Position numbers and translations under genes: made by a program. Below, one piece after another: positions 48,701-58,700 of a stretch of 64,000 nucleotides of DNA. The notes under the pieces were generated by a model. That model made no database searches. It was given only the letters and a program-made list of their open reading frames with translations, and was not told where the DNA came from. Source of the DNA: Carnegiea gigantea (lineage: Eukaryota > Streptophyta > Magnoliopsida > Caryophyllales > Cactaceae); assembly GCA_029747015.1 (NCBI GenBank), contig JAKOGI010000001.1, positions 806,001 through 870,000 of the forward strand. Direction: 5' to 3'. How positions within the stretch are numbered: the stretch's first letter is position 1; every line of letters starts with the position of its first letter.

Positions 48701-51700
48701 CCGTCCTTCATTTCAGGAAGCTAGTCAGTCCACAACCTTTAAAAATCTATAAAGTTTGTTGTTGATACAGTAGAAAAGCTAATGGTCCTCTGTGTTGTTG
48801 ATACAGTGAAGTTACAATGTCTAGATAAAATAGGGGTGGATCCAATTAGTTCAGTGATTCTTGAAGCGCCATTGAGGGTGAATAATCAACATAAGCTATG
48901 TAGGCACACTGTTTGATTCGTCTTCTTTTTAAATTCTGTCCCTCCGTTATTGGAAATGTTTTATCAAAATGCATGGCCATGTGGGAAAGGTAGCTCTTTC
49001 TCTTCATTTGTTGTTGGCTCTCAACCAATATATTGTCACCAGTTGCTAGCAGAGCTCTCACCCCCACCCCTACCCACCCAAAAACGAGAAGGGGAAAAAA
49101 AGGAAAAAGTCAATATGTAAAATAAAAAACGGGAGTGTTGAAGGCTTATATACTTTTGAAGACCCATTTGCTGACTTGATGGAATTGTCAAGCAGTGGAA
49201 CGAGATTAGTTCGTTAGCTCGGGTCTTTAATCTGACTCCATTGCAGCAGCTTACTATGAACAAATTTTTTCTCCTTGTGAAACCAGTAGATCAATGCCTT
49301 GCCCTCCAATCGGGATTGTCTTTGATTCCGTGAGACTTTTTATTTTTTTCTGTCAGCACAGGATGATTTTTTTATTCATTTTTGGTGTTTCAATTTATCT
49401 AGCCTTGTCCTTGTTAATCTATTATTTTCGGCATAATTTTCAATGGTCTACTGGCTGTATAGGAAACTTAGAGTGGTGTATATGGCAATGAAACTATTCA
49501 GATTCTTGAAAGACTAAAAAGTCTTAGTAGCCGTGTTTGTAAATGACAGTAGCAGCCCAGAGTGTGACTATGAATTTCAGTAGTTATAGCTGTGTCCTAT
49601 GAGTGAAGGGCTTTCCCTTTTCCCTTTTTTGTAATGTTAAAGTGGCTAAGGTTGTTATTTCTTGTCTCCTGAGATATATTCTTTTCCTGAAATTGCTGCC
49701 CATTTTATTATGGTTCAAGCACCGTCAATCATTTTGCTACCTGCCTCTCTGGGGTTTTTTCTTCTGTTTTTGGGGCTTTTTTTTTTGGGGGGGGGGGGGC
49801 ATGCCTCCTTGACCTAGTCTAATACTGAGTCCAACTTAGGAGTTAAGACCGAAGGGAACAGTTTTTTTTTTTTTTGGGGGGGGGGGGTTTCTTATACAGT
49901 TACACATGCTAAAGGATGTCTTATGAAAATTGAATCCTTAGCCTCAACTCTGGAGGAAGGGTACCCCACCTCTAGGACATCACTTGATTCTTCATGTCTT
50001 TGTTCAAGTGTGTGATTTTGGATCATGCTTATATTAGTCTTTAAATGCCGCAGAAGAACCACATATGGTGTCCTATTATTTGAAAAAATCGACCTGTCTT
50101 TATGATTTGTATTTTGTGCTATTGAGAAATATGAGGATGGCTGTGCGAATACCTGTTTACTAAGCAACTTGTGTTTTTCTTTTCTGATTCAGTTTTAATT
50201 ACATGAATGAAAATATAATTCTCTTTTCTAGGTAACTAAAGAATGTCTAGACAAGGCAATTTCAATATGTGGACAGGAGTTGAGTACAGAAAGATTGGTG
50301 GACGATACAGTAAGTTTTTGGCCTTTGGGGATTTGGGCTATGCTTAGCTTGCAGAGTTTGATTAATTCAGTTTCGATCTTTCGTGCAACATTCTATCTCA
50401 CTTTGTGACGATGTAGTCTTCCTTTGCAGGAAATATGCTGACAAACATGGCTATGGTGTTGTCCGTGAGTTTGTTGGCCATGGTGTTGGACGGGTGTTTC
50501 ATGCTGATCCAGTTGTACTCCACTACGGTAATGATCTAGAACCCAATTTTCTATGTGTTTCTGCTGTCCTATTTGCAGTTATATTTCCATCTGTGTAATG
50601 AAATCATTGTTAACTTTCATCATTACCATATTAAGGTTTCAGTGCAGAAAGCAGTAGTCTCGTGAATACTTTTAGTAATTATCATTGTTTTTGTGCAGGA
50701 AACAGTGGTGAGGGATGCATGACACTGAATCAAACTTTCACTATGGTACTCTCATGTCGCCTTTTATCTGAATTACATCCGAATCCATATTCCAGAGTCT
50801 CACCTAGTTTTTTTTTTTTGGTTTGGGGGGGGGGGGGATTGTCAGATTAGAAACCTTAAGTTTGAATTGCAGAGCGTGTCTCAATTGCACCCCATATTGA
50901 AAACGATTGCCTTTTGTTATGGACTGAGGCATTTTGATTCAATCAACTATAATCCAAGTCATTAAAAAGGGGGGTCAAAGAGTTATTTTTTCAAACTGTT
51001 GCCTCAGAGATTAGTCGGACAGGTAAGGGCCTGTTCTTTGGGACTGGAACAAACTTATTGTGTATTTTAGTTAGAAACTGGAATATACCGGAGAGAGTTG
51101 GGTGAAGCCAGAAGAAGCTATAAAAACTTGTAGAAAATAAGTTAGTTAGAAGAGTAGATGGGACTGGATTTCCAGAAAATAAGTTGGAAAAAAATAGGAC
51201 CTAATTTATAGTTCTGTACAATTATGTTTGATTGCAATCTAAGTCAACCTTGTCCTACTGGTTTAAGACTTGGATGGCCTCTCATGGCCCTTGGTGCAAA
51301 TCCACAATGGACTTTTTTCTTGGGTTCCTTTGTTTTTGGTACAGCCTCTTTTTTTTTTTTTTGGGGGGGGGGGGGGGGGGAGGTAGTGTTTCCGCTATAG
51401 TCCTGGTGGACCAATTCAGATCATTCCCTCAAGTATCCTAAATTAGTAACTTTAAAACGTGCTGTGTGACTGCCATTACTCACATGAAAAGCTAAAAATG
51501 GTTTCCTTGGTTCTTCCAATAATGAAAAGAAGTCTTTCAATAACGATTAATGACTTTTCATGTGCTTGGAAAAGGAAACACATACCAACAGTATCTGAGC
51601 CTCAAAAAAAGGGGGAAGAAAAAAACTAGGGGTACCTAATGACAAAAACTTGCCATGTTGCCTTAAATGTATGCTCTATAGCAGGATCATGCTGAATCAA

Positions 51701-52062
51701 ATCAAATAGAATCAGAAAATGTTGACCGCGGATATCATATTTTTGATACAAAAGTAGGAGAGGTAATGTGGAGACTTGAAGATTGTTTGATGTGCTCGAG
51801 TTCTTGTTCATCTTTGTTAATTGTACTTTTCTACGGCAGCTTAAGACCTGAAGTTGCTGAATGAAGTCGATCCTGTTTGTCTCACTTCTCATTCTTTTGT
51901 TGCAGAGCCAATGCTCACAATGGGTAGCTGTAAACCCAAAATATGGGATGATGGTTGGACCGTGGTTACTGAAGATGGAAGCCTCTCGGCTCAGTTTGAG
52001 CACACCATTTGATTAAAAATGATGGAGCTGAGATTTTGACCCGGTGTGAAAGTCTGCGGTAA
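45740..52062 (+). CDS. MAP1: Organellar type 1 methionine aminopeptidase gene, reading frame broken by one-base deletions
   Basis: The first exon (45740-45842) encodes an Ala/Ser/Arg-rich, transit-peptide-like start. Further exons: 47050-47278, 47425-47586, 47657-47698, 48602-48672, 50232-50309, 50430-50527, 50699-50745 and 51906-52062. They read [74 protein letters not shown] and SLSAQFEHT. These hold the metal and substrate residues of MetAP (His in CHG, Asp in NIDV, His in GHG and FHA, Glu in QFE). The enzyme removes the initiator Met in plastids or mitochondria. Compared with the family frame, one base is missing in exon 5 (CATGGG before ATACC, at the second metal Asp), two in exon 6, one at the exon 8 end and one near 52010, where a premature TGA results. 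The exon 1-2 phase also does not fit, so a short exon or another base may be missing. It resembles MAP1B/MAP1C types. Confidence 0.85.
47767..47866 (-). mobile_element. SINE fragment in a MAP intron (TS/Au-like, inverted)
   Basis: GACAACACCACC, then GGGTCTAGGGAGGGCAACC and TTATCCCTGC are the reverse complement of a TS/Au-type SINE 3' half. It resembles the plus-strand fragment at 33003-33134. Confidence 0.55.
49777..49887 (+). repeat. Two oligo(T)-oligo(G) tracts
   Basis: T10 then G13 (49777-49799) and T14 then G12 (49862-49887) lie in the large MAP intron. Related tracts occur at 50808-50837, 51349-51380, 52732-52769, 58688-58711 and 60826-60844, always T then G on the plus strand. Confidence 0.9.
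51027..51201. mobile_element. PIF/Harbinger-type MITE in a MAP intron, 175 bp, TSD TAA
   Basis: The left end is GGGCCTGTTCTTTGGG and the right end, reversed, is GGTCCTATTTTTTTCC. TAA flanks both sides (51024-51026 and 51202-51204). It lies in the last MAP intron. Non-coding. Confidence 0.75.
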
Positions 52063-53029
52063 TGCTGTTGAGATATTGGCTCTTCTGCAGCTAAACGGCA
52101 GAAAACCAGGCAGAAGCAGGGGATAATTGTGATCATTAGTTCCTTCTCTGCTTGTCATTCCCCCAGCAAAGGAGGATAATTGTGATCAATCACCTTGTTT
52201 TACTTTTTTCCCCTTGCAAGTGTGGTTTTGTCATTGTCTGCTTTTCTCCCCTGTTTTGCTTCAATTTTACCCCCTGTACTGACTGTAAAGAGAGGGGGGG
52301 GGGGGGGATTGGGGACTACATAAGACTCCGTTGGGACTTGGGAGGATCGCTGGTTTGCGTATCTTTTATCATTGCTGTATCTTGAATTGCGAATGTATTA
52401 TTAAGCTGCCAATCTCAGGGCCTTTGTCTCTTCTGAGTTGCCAGTCTTCATTTCTAACCTTGCTCTTAAAAAAAGTGGTTGGGTTTCTTGAAGTTGGTAG
52501 GAAAAAAGGAACAATTGAGCAAAGCTTCTCTTGGATCTTGGCTGCTGTTCCTCTTTATTATTTATTTTTTGGTGCAATGACAAAGGGAAATTAAATACTG
52601 ATGTAGGTGGAAGTAGCACCTCGGTCTTAGATTAATAATTCTTAGAGATTTTATCGATTGAAGTATGTCACATTCACTATTGTTCTTCATTTATGATTTA
52701 TCACATCTTTCTAAAGTCATTTGTGCTAACCTTTTTTTTTTTTTTGTTTTTTTTTTTGGGGGGGGGGGTGCTAATAGTGTTGTGTGATAAAGAGGTTGTA
52801 TGATCTAGTCAAATGAATAGAAGTCGTTGTCAACTTAGTCAATAAATCGGCTTATGAATCTATTTATCTTGAGAGAATTAGTGATAAACAGATTAATTAT
52901 ATGAGATATAATTTTTAATAAACTGTTAACTTACGAAAGATAGGATAATACGAAAGATCCAAGACACATAATAGTTCTGTCCTACAAGTCGAACATCTTT
53001 TGTGCGTTAAGTAGCAAACATCCAAGAAT
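52063..53029. other. MAP 3' UTR and spacer
   Basis: This is transcribed-looking sequence after the predicted MAP stop, then AT-rich spacer. A G-run sits at 52294-52307 and a T/G tract at 52732-52769. No gene was recognised. Confidence 0.5.
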
Positions 53030-53310
53030 CGTTATATTTTGCCTTGTTAGCTATGACCAAAGGCAAAAGTTGTATTACTGCTTCCAACTCATAAAATAGT
53101 GAACTCAGTACTTGATAGAGATAATTGAAGGTGCCCAAATATACCATTGGATGGTAGGTGGTATCCCCATCTATAACACATGCAAATGAAAATGAATACT
53201 TGCCAGATTTCATGGCATGATAGAGGTGCACCATAGAAGGCTGCATCAACAATCCAGTACTTGAAGAAGTCAAATACTGGCAAATTGCATGCTACAACGA
53301 CACTCACAGA
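53030..53310 (-). pseudogene. Degenerate Ty1/copia RNase H fragment
   Basis: On the minus strand, short pieces in shifting frames recall the copia RNase H end: STGLLMQPSMVHL, GDTTYHPMVYLGT and LSSTEFTIL, compared with the usual ...GDT..RRSTTGYLVYLG... and SRSSTEAEY blocks. Stops and frame changes rule out function. It ends about 28 bp upstream of the PPR start codon, so it may occupy the PPR promoter or leader. Confidence 0.5.
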
Positions 53311-53337
53311 GCCTAGTTATTAAAGATCTTGATTTAG

Positions 53338-55257
53338 ATGAGAACATGGCTACTACGAAGACACTTCTCAGCTCAACCCACCTCCTCCAACTTCTCTCTC
53401 GTCTCCTCTTCGCAACTTACCCACCTCCTCCAACTTTGCAGCAACTCAAGAGCATTAATTCAAGCCAAGCAGTGCCATTTGCAGATCATGCAACATGGGT
53501 TACATCAGGAACCATTCATTGTCACCAAATTAGTCCAGTCCTATGCAGAGTGTGACCATCTGGGGTATGCCCAGAAGCTGTTCGACGTATTGCATGAACC
53601 TAATGTGTTCGCTTGGACTGCCCTTCTTGCATTTCACTCGAGGAATGGGCTTTTCCACGGGTGTCTGCAGGTTTATAGAGCAATGAGATTTCAGGGTGTG
53701 CTGCCTGATCAGTATGTTTTCCCTAAGGTGTTGAGGGCATGCGCGCAGTTGTCAGTGCCGGATATAGGGGCCGTGGTTCACAAAGAGGTGATTGTGTGTG
53801 GAGCTGAGTTTAATTTGCAAGTTTGCAGTTCTTTGATCGACATGTACTCTAAGTGCGACCAGATTGAAAGTGGTAGACGGGTTTTCGACATTATGGTAGC
53901 GAAAGATTTGTTGTCATGGAATGCAATGATTTCGGGTTATGTTGCCAATGGGCTTCCTGCATCTGCTGTTGAGTTATTTGGGTCGATGACATTTGAGGGC
54001 ATTGAACCCGATCTAGTAACACTGAATTCTGTGATGGATGCTTATTGTCGAATGGGTTTGTGTGATGAAGCTCTTGAAGTGTTTAGACAGATTTTGCAGC
54101 CTAATATCATCTCTTGGACCACTCTGATATGTGGCTTTTCAAAAACTGGGAATCATGAAGCATCCTTGGGTGTTTTCAGAAATATGATGAACTGTATGGC
54201 AGTTAAACCTGATCTAGACTCTCTGTCTAGTGCAATAGTTTCTTGCAGGTATTTGAGGGCCCTAAGAAATGGGCAAGAAATTCATGCCTATGGGATCAAA
54301 ACTCATTACCATAACATATTCTATGAGTCTGCTGGACCTGCATTGCTGACAATGTATTCCAAGTGCGGGAGAGTCCATGATATGAGGAATGTGTCTGAGT
54401 TGATGGACAAAATTGATGTTGTCACTTGGAATGCGATGATGTTCGGCCTCATTGAACTAGCACTGGAAAACTCAGCTCTCAAAGTGTTCACTCAAATGCA
54501 AAGTTTGGGGATTAGAAATGATCAGACCACGATATCAACAATCTTGCCCTTTTGTGATCTGAAGTCAGGCAGACAAATTCATGCATATATTATCAGAAAC
54601 GTGTTCTGTTCAGTAGTTCCTGTGTTGAATGCTTTAATCTGCATGTACTGCAAATGTGGCTCCATCGATGCAGCTAACCTCGTATTCTCCAACATGCTGA
54701 CAAGAGATTTAGTTTCATGGAATACAATGATTGGGGGGTTCGCAATGCATGGAAAAGGGGAGGCTGCTCTACAGCTACTAAAAGAGATGATTTCTTCCGG
54801 TCTTAGCCCTAACTCTGTCAGTTTGACCTCAGCTCTTTCTGCTTGTAACCACTCTGGCCTTGTTGATCAGGGGCTCGAGCTCTTCTATAGCATGACTCGA
54901 GATTTTGAGCTGGTTCCTAAAATAGAGCATTTTGCTTGCCTGGTTGATATGCTAGCTCGAGCTGGTCAGCTTAACGAGGCACTTGGTGTTCTGAAGGGAA
55001 TGCCCATGAAGCCAGACAAGCATATTTGGGGTACTGTATTAGCTGCAGGTGAAGCTCAGCAGAACTCGGAGGTCGCTAAGTTGGCTGCTGAAAATCTGGT
55101 TAGCTTAGAGCCTGAAAATGCCGGGCATTATGTAACACTATCGAACATATATGCCAAGGAAGAGAAATGGGATGACGCACTGCAGATAAGAAGGTTGATG
55201 GAGATCAGAGGATTGATGAAACCAACAGGAAGTAGCTGGACAGGGCTACCGAACTAA
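53338..55257 (+). CDS. PLS-class pentatricopeptide repeat protein, E-type end, intronless
   Basis: A single 639-residue frame starts at MRTWLLRRHFSAQ, an Arg-rich, Ser-containing N-terminus suited to mitochondrial or plastid import. Pentatricopeptide repeats fill most of the chain from about residue 50 to 570: for example CSSLIDMYSKCDQIESGRRV, VTWNAMMFGLIELAL, NALICMYCKCGSIDAANLVF and SWNTMIGGFAMHG. The last 80 residues (PMKPDKHIWGTVLAAGEAQQ, then HYVTLSNIYAKEEKWDDAL) are the E motif; it ends SSWTGLPN without a DYW domain. Such proteins bind organelle RNA, commonly for C-to-U editing, one repeat per base. The target cannot be read from the sequence. The frame is clean. Confidence 0.93.
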   Translation: MRTWLLRRHFSAQPTSSNFSLVSSSQLTHLLQLCSNSRALIQAKQCHLQIMQHGLHQEPFIVTKLVQSYAECDHLGYAQKLFDVLHEPNVFAWTALLAFHSRNGLFHGCLQVYRAMRFQGVLPDQYVFPKVLRACAQLSVPDIGAVVHKEVIVCGAEFNLQVCSSLIDMYSKCDQIESGRRVFDIMVAKDLLSWNAMISGYVANGLPASAVELFGSMTFEGIEPDLVTLNSVMDAYCRMGLCDEALEVFRQILQPNIISWTTLICGFSKTGNHEASLGVFRNMMNCMAVKPDLDSLSSAIVSCRYLRALRNGQEIHAYGIKTHYHNIFYESAGPALLTMYSKCGRVHDMRNVSELMDKIDVVTWNAMMFGLIELALENSALKVFTQMQSLGIRNDQTTISTILPFCDLKSGRQIHAYIIRNVFCSVVPVLNALICMYCKCGSIDAANLVFSNMLTRDLVSWNTMIGGFAMHGKGEAALQLLKEMISSGLSPNSVSLTSALSACNHSGLVDQGLELFYSMTRDFELVPKIEHFACLVDMLARAGQLNEALGVLKGMPMKPDKHIWGTVLAAGEAQQNSEVAKLAAENLVSLEPENAGHYVTLSNIYAKEEKWDDALQIRRLMEIRGLMKPTGSSWTGLPN

Positions 55258-55703
55258 TTCGAGCCTATGTTAAACATCTGAACCCAAATATCTGGAATTT
55301 ATCCGCGTAGTGAAACTAGCTGACAATCATTGTGTGTTAATCTTGGTTTTGGATTGTGATTCACTGGCACTTTAATATCATATCACTGTGATCCTCCCGT
55401 AGGGGGGGGGGAGGAGCTGGTTATTTTATGCGGACTTTAAAATATATACGTTAATTTAGGTGATTTGATATTTATTCTTTCATATCTTGAATTTAAGTTA
55501 TGCAAATAGAAAAAAATACCTAGTTTCCAGAAAAACGTTTTTATTTACCTTTCACATCGCCGATTTTTTCGCTCCGGAGTACCTCCTTAGCGGAAAACAG
55601 AATCCTTCTATCTCTCCCGCATCCTATCGCTTTCTCTCTCCTAATTTCCTCCCTCATCTTCTCTCTCTCTCCCTCTGTCTGAACTTTGGTCGCTCAACGA
55701 GCG
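55258..55703. other. Spacer between PPR and CTLH genes
   Basis: It contains the PPR 3' UTR, a G11 run near 55402-55412 and a CT-rich leader (about 55610-55680) just before the next ATG. It probably holds the CTLH gene promoter. Confidence 0.55.
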
Positions 55704-58700
55704 ATGGACTCAACGCCGGTGAATTGGGAAGCTCTGGATGCTCTGATCATCGAATTCGCCAAATCCGAAAACCTCGTCATCAATGATTCTTCTTTTTCTT
55801 CTTCTCCTCCATCTTCACCTTCTTCGTCATCCTTATCTCCACCTCCACCTCCTTCTTCTTCATCTTCATCATCATCAGCATCATTGTCCTATCAATCGCG
55901 CCTCCTGATTCGTCAGATCAGACGGTTGATAGAATCTGGCGATATCGACTCCGCTTTGGATCTTCTTCGCCTTCATGCTCCTTCTATCTTGAATGATCAT
56001 CGTCTCCTCTTCTGTCTTCAGAAGCAGGTAATTTCATGTAGTATTTGCTGAAGTTCGTTGATTTTAGGGTTTTGTTTTGTTTTTGTTATTAGGATTGATT
56101 ATTCATTTTGCATTTTTCTATAGAAATTTATCGAGTTGTTGAGGAGAGGAACAGCGGAGGATCGTGATTCCGCGGTTAATTGCTTGCGCACTGCCCTAGC
56201 TCCTTGTGCCCTTGATGCATATCCTGTAAGTACTTGTGAAAATTTGCCGTCAATTTAGTTGATTGCGTTGTTTTCACATCAATTAATTTGATTGCTTTTT
56301 TTTTAAAAAAAAAAATTTCTGTGTTAAGGAAGCATATGAGGAGTTTAAGCATGTTCTTCTTGCGCTAATATATGACAAAGATGATAGCACTTCACCTGTG
56401 GCCAATGAGGTACTCGGTCATTGTGCAATCCTTTGAACTCCTTTTTTTCCATTTTTGTTTTGATTTCAAATGCATAGCTTTGGTTTCGCAGTATTGTTAA
56501 CCACAATTGGTGGTGACCTGAAATAGAATGTACTTATGGTGGTGGTACGAGGAAGACAATCACTAGCAATTTAGGACTGAGGTTGCTGTATCTATATTTG
56601 CCCACCCCTCCCCCCAACCAACAGAAAATGCCTTGGCAGGACAGCATTGTATAAATTCGGATGGATTTGGAACTTGTATAGGTGGTCAAAATGGATTGGA
56701 CAGAGGGGAAAACCATAAACTAAGAAAAAGGGGAAGTCCTAGCTATTAAGAGTTACAGCCTACTGTCATGCTTCGAATGGTTCTTTCGCATCCCGGGTTA
56801 TTCTTCCGGCTGGAAATAATGGTGATATTTAGTTCTTTTTACACTAAACCAGAGTTTCTTCTTTGTTTTTTCAAATGGTACTATGTAGAAGTAATTAGCC
56901 ATAATATGAAAAAGGAGAATGAAGGAAACTGTTGCAAAACATGCTGTAGCAATATGATTAGATTTGCTCTGTTTTCAAATCCCAGCTATTTTTGATATTA
57001 ACTGTAAAATGGCTTCGTTGGGTTTGAGCCTAGGTTGCAATGCCCGAGTCATAGATCTCGTTACTTAAAAATATCTACTGGATGTGTTGTGCAAATTATC
57101 CCTTTTACAGAGAAACGAATTCTGGTATGTAGATGGATGAGCTTGTCTAGTATTGTTGTTTATGGCATTTACTATTCTTAGTGTTGTATTTTGTGAGTTC
57201 CGTCTATATAGCGATTCTTTAGTTTAATCAATGTACACGTTTATGTGGCTGTCCATTGATGCAAAAAAGAAAGCTACCAACATAGACAAAGAAGAATGAA
57301 GCTTTCTTTATTCTATCCCCCCCCCTCCCCCAAAACCCAAAATTTAGAAAAGGAAAGCTTTGTTCTTCTTCGTCTATGTTAGTAGCTTGCCTTGAATGCC
57401 AATGAAATTAATTCTTTTGAAACCTGTGTTCATCCATTCCCTCCTCCTCTTTCTTTTTTATTTATTTTATCCCCCACCCTTGCTTCTTCAGATTTTATTC
57501 TTCCTCTTGTGAAATGTCAACATCTGAGATTACTATTGTCAATACGGATTTACGTTGTTGTTCTGGTTTTTGTTCATCATGTATGTGTACTTTTTGTTTA
57601 GATTCACATACTAGTAGGTACTATAACGGTATATAAAGTGACTTGATTTTGTATCCTGGCGTTAGTGGTCTGATAGACGAAGGTTTGAAATTGCTGGATT
57701 GATGTCCTCGATTTTGCGAGCACATCTTCATGCACATGATCCGGTTTTCTGCATGACATTGAGATACTTGATAAGGTTCTTTCTCTTTTGCTCTCAGTTT
57801 CTTCTATTGGTGATTCATTTCTAGTGATGATATTCACAGTGCTTGGTTTTGTTGTTTGTGTCAGTATTCACAAGGAATTCTGTCTTCGTCAAGGTGTCTC
57901 TTCGCCCATTTCTGATCTTACTGAGAGATTGCTTTTTGAGGAGAGGGACCCCCCAGCAACACCTCAGGAGTCACTTTTTGAAGTGCCTCCATTTGATGAG
58001 GTGATATTTCTCGGATTCCTCTGCTAATATTATCTGATATGGTGTGTGTGCTGGATTAAGCTGCTATTGTGGCTTATGCCATCCGTATTCATATGAGAGA
58101 ATCATACCTATCTGAAGTGTCTTTTTTTTAATTCTTATGTCAAAACATCTAATAATTGATTCTTACGTGAACTCAGGTCGATATACAAGCTCTTGCGCAT
58201 GCTGTTCAGCTCACCAGACAAGGGGCTGTTGATAGTTTAAGATTTGCAAAGGGTGACTTGTTCAAGGCATTTCAGGTTGGGTACTTGATCAATTTGCTTG
58301 TTTATGCTTGGTTGTACTATTGCTTGTCATGGTCAAATGAACGGCATGCGTCTTCATTTTTCTTTCCTAAGATGTGGGCTTGGAGGGGTTTCTAAATAAA
58401 ATCCCTTTCTCTGTGATGAACTATGGAGGCTATGTGTAATAATTGACTGATTATTAATTTATCTTGTTCTTGAGTTTTTATATGATAGAAGTGCCCAGAC
58501 ATGGCAGCAAAGAACATAAGTCTGCTCAATGGACGCAGCCAGTTTAATGCATGTTTAATAAATGTAGTTTTAGCTTCTTGCCTTCTCCTTTGTTAATTTA
58601 TGAATTGATCAATTCCCTTGTGAGAGGTAGTGTATATAACATTTTGTCCATATTACAGCATTTCCTCATAAAATGACATTTAACTGATTTTTTTTTTTTT

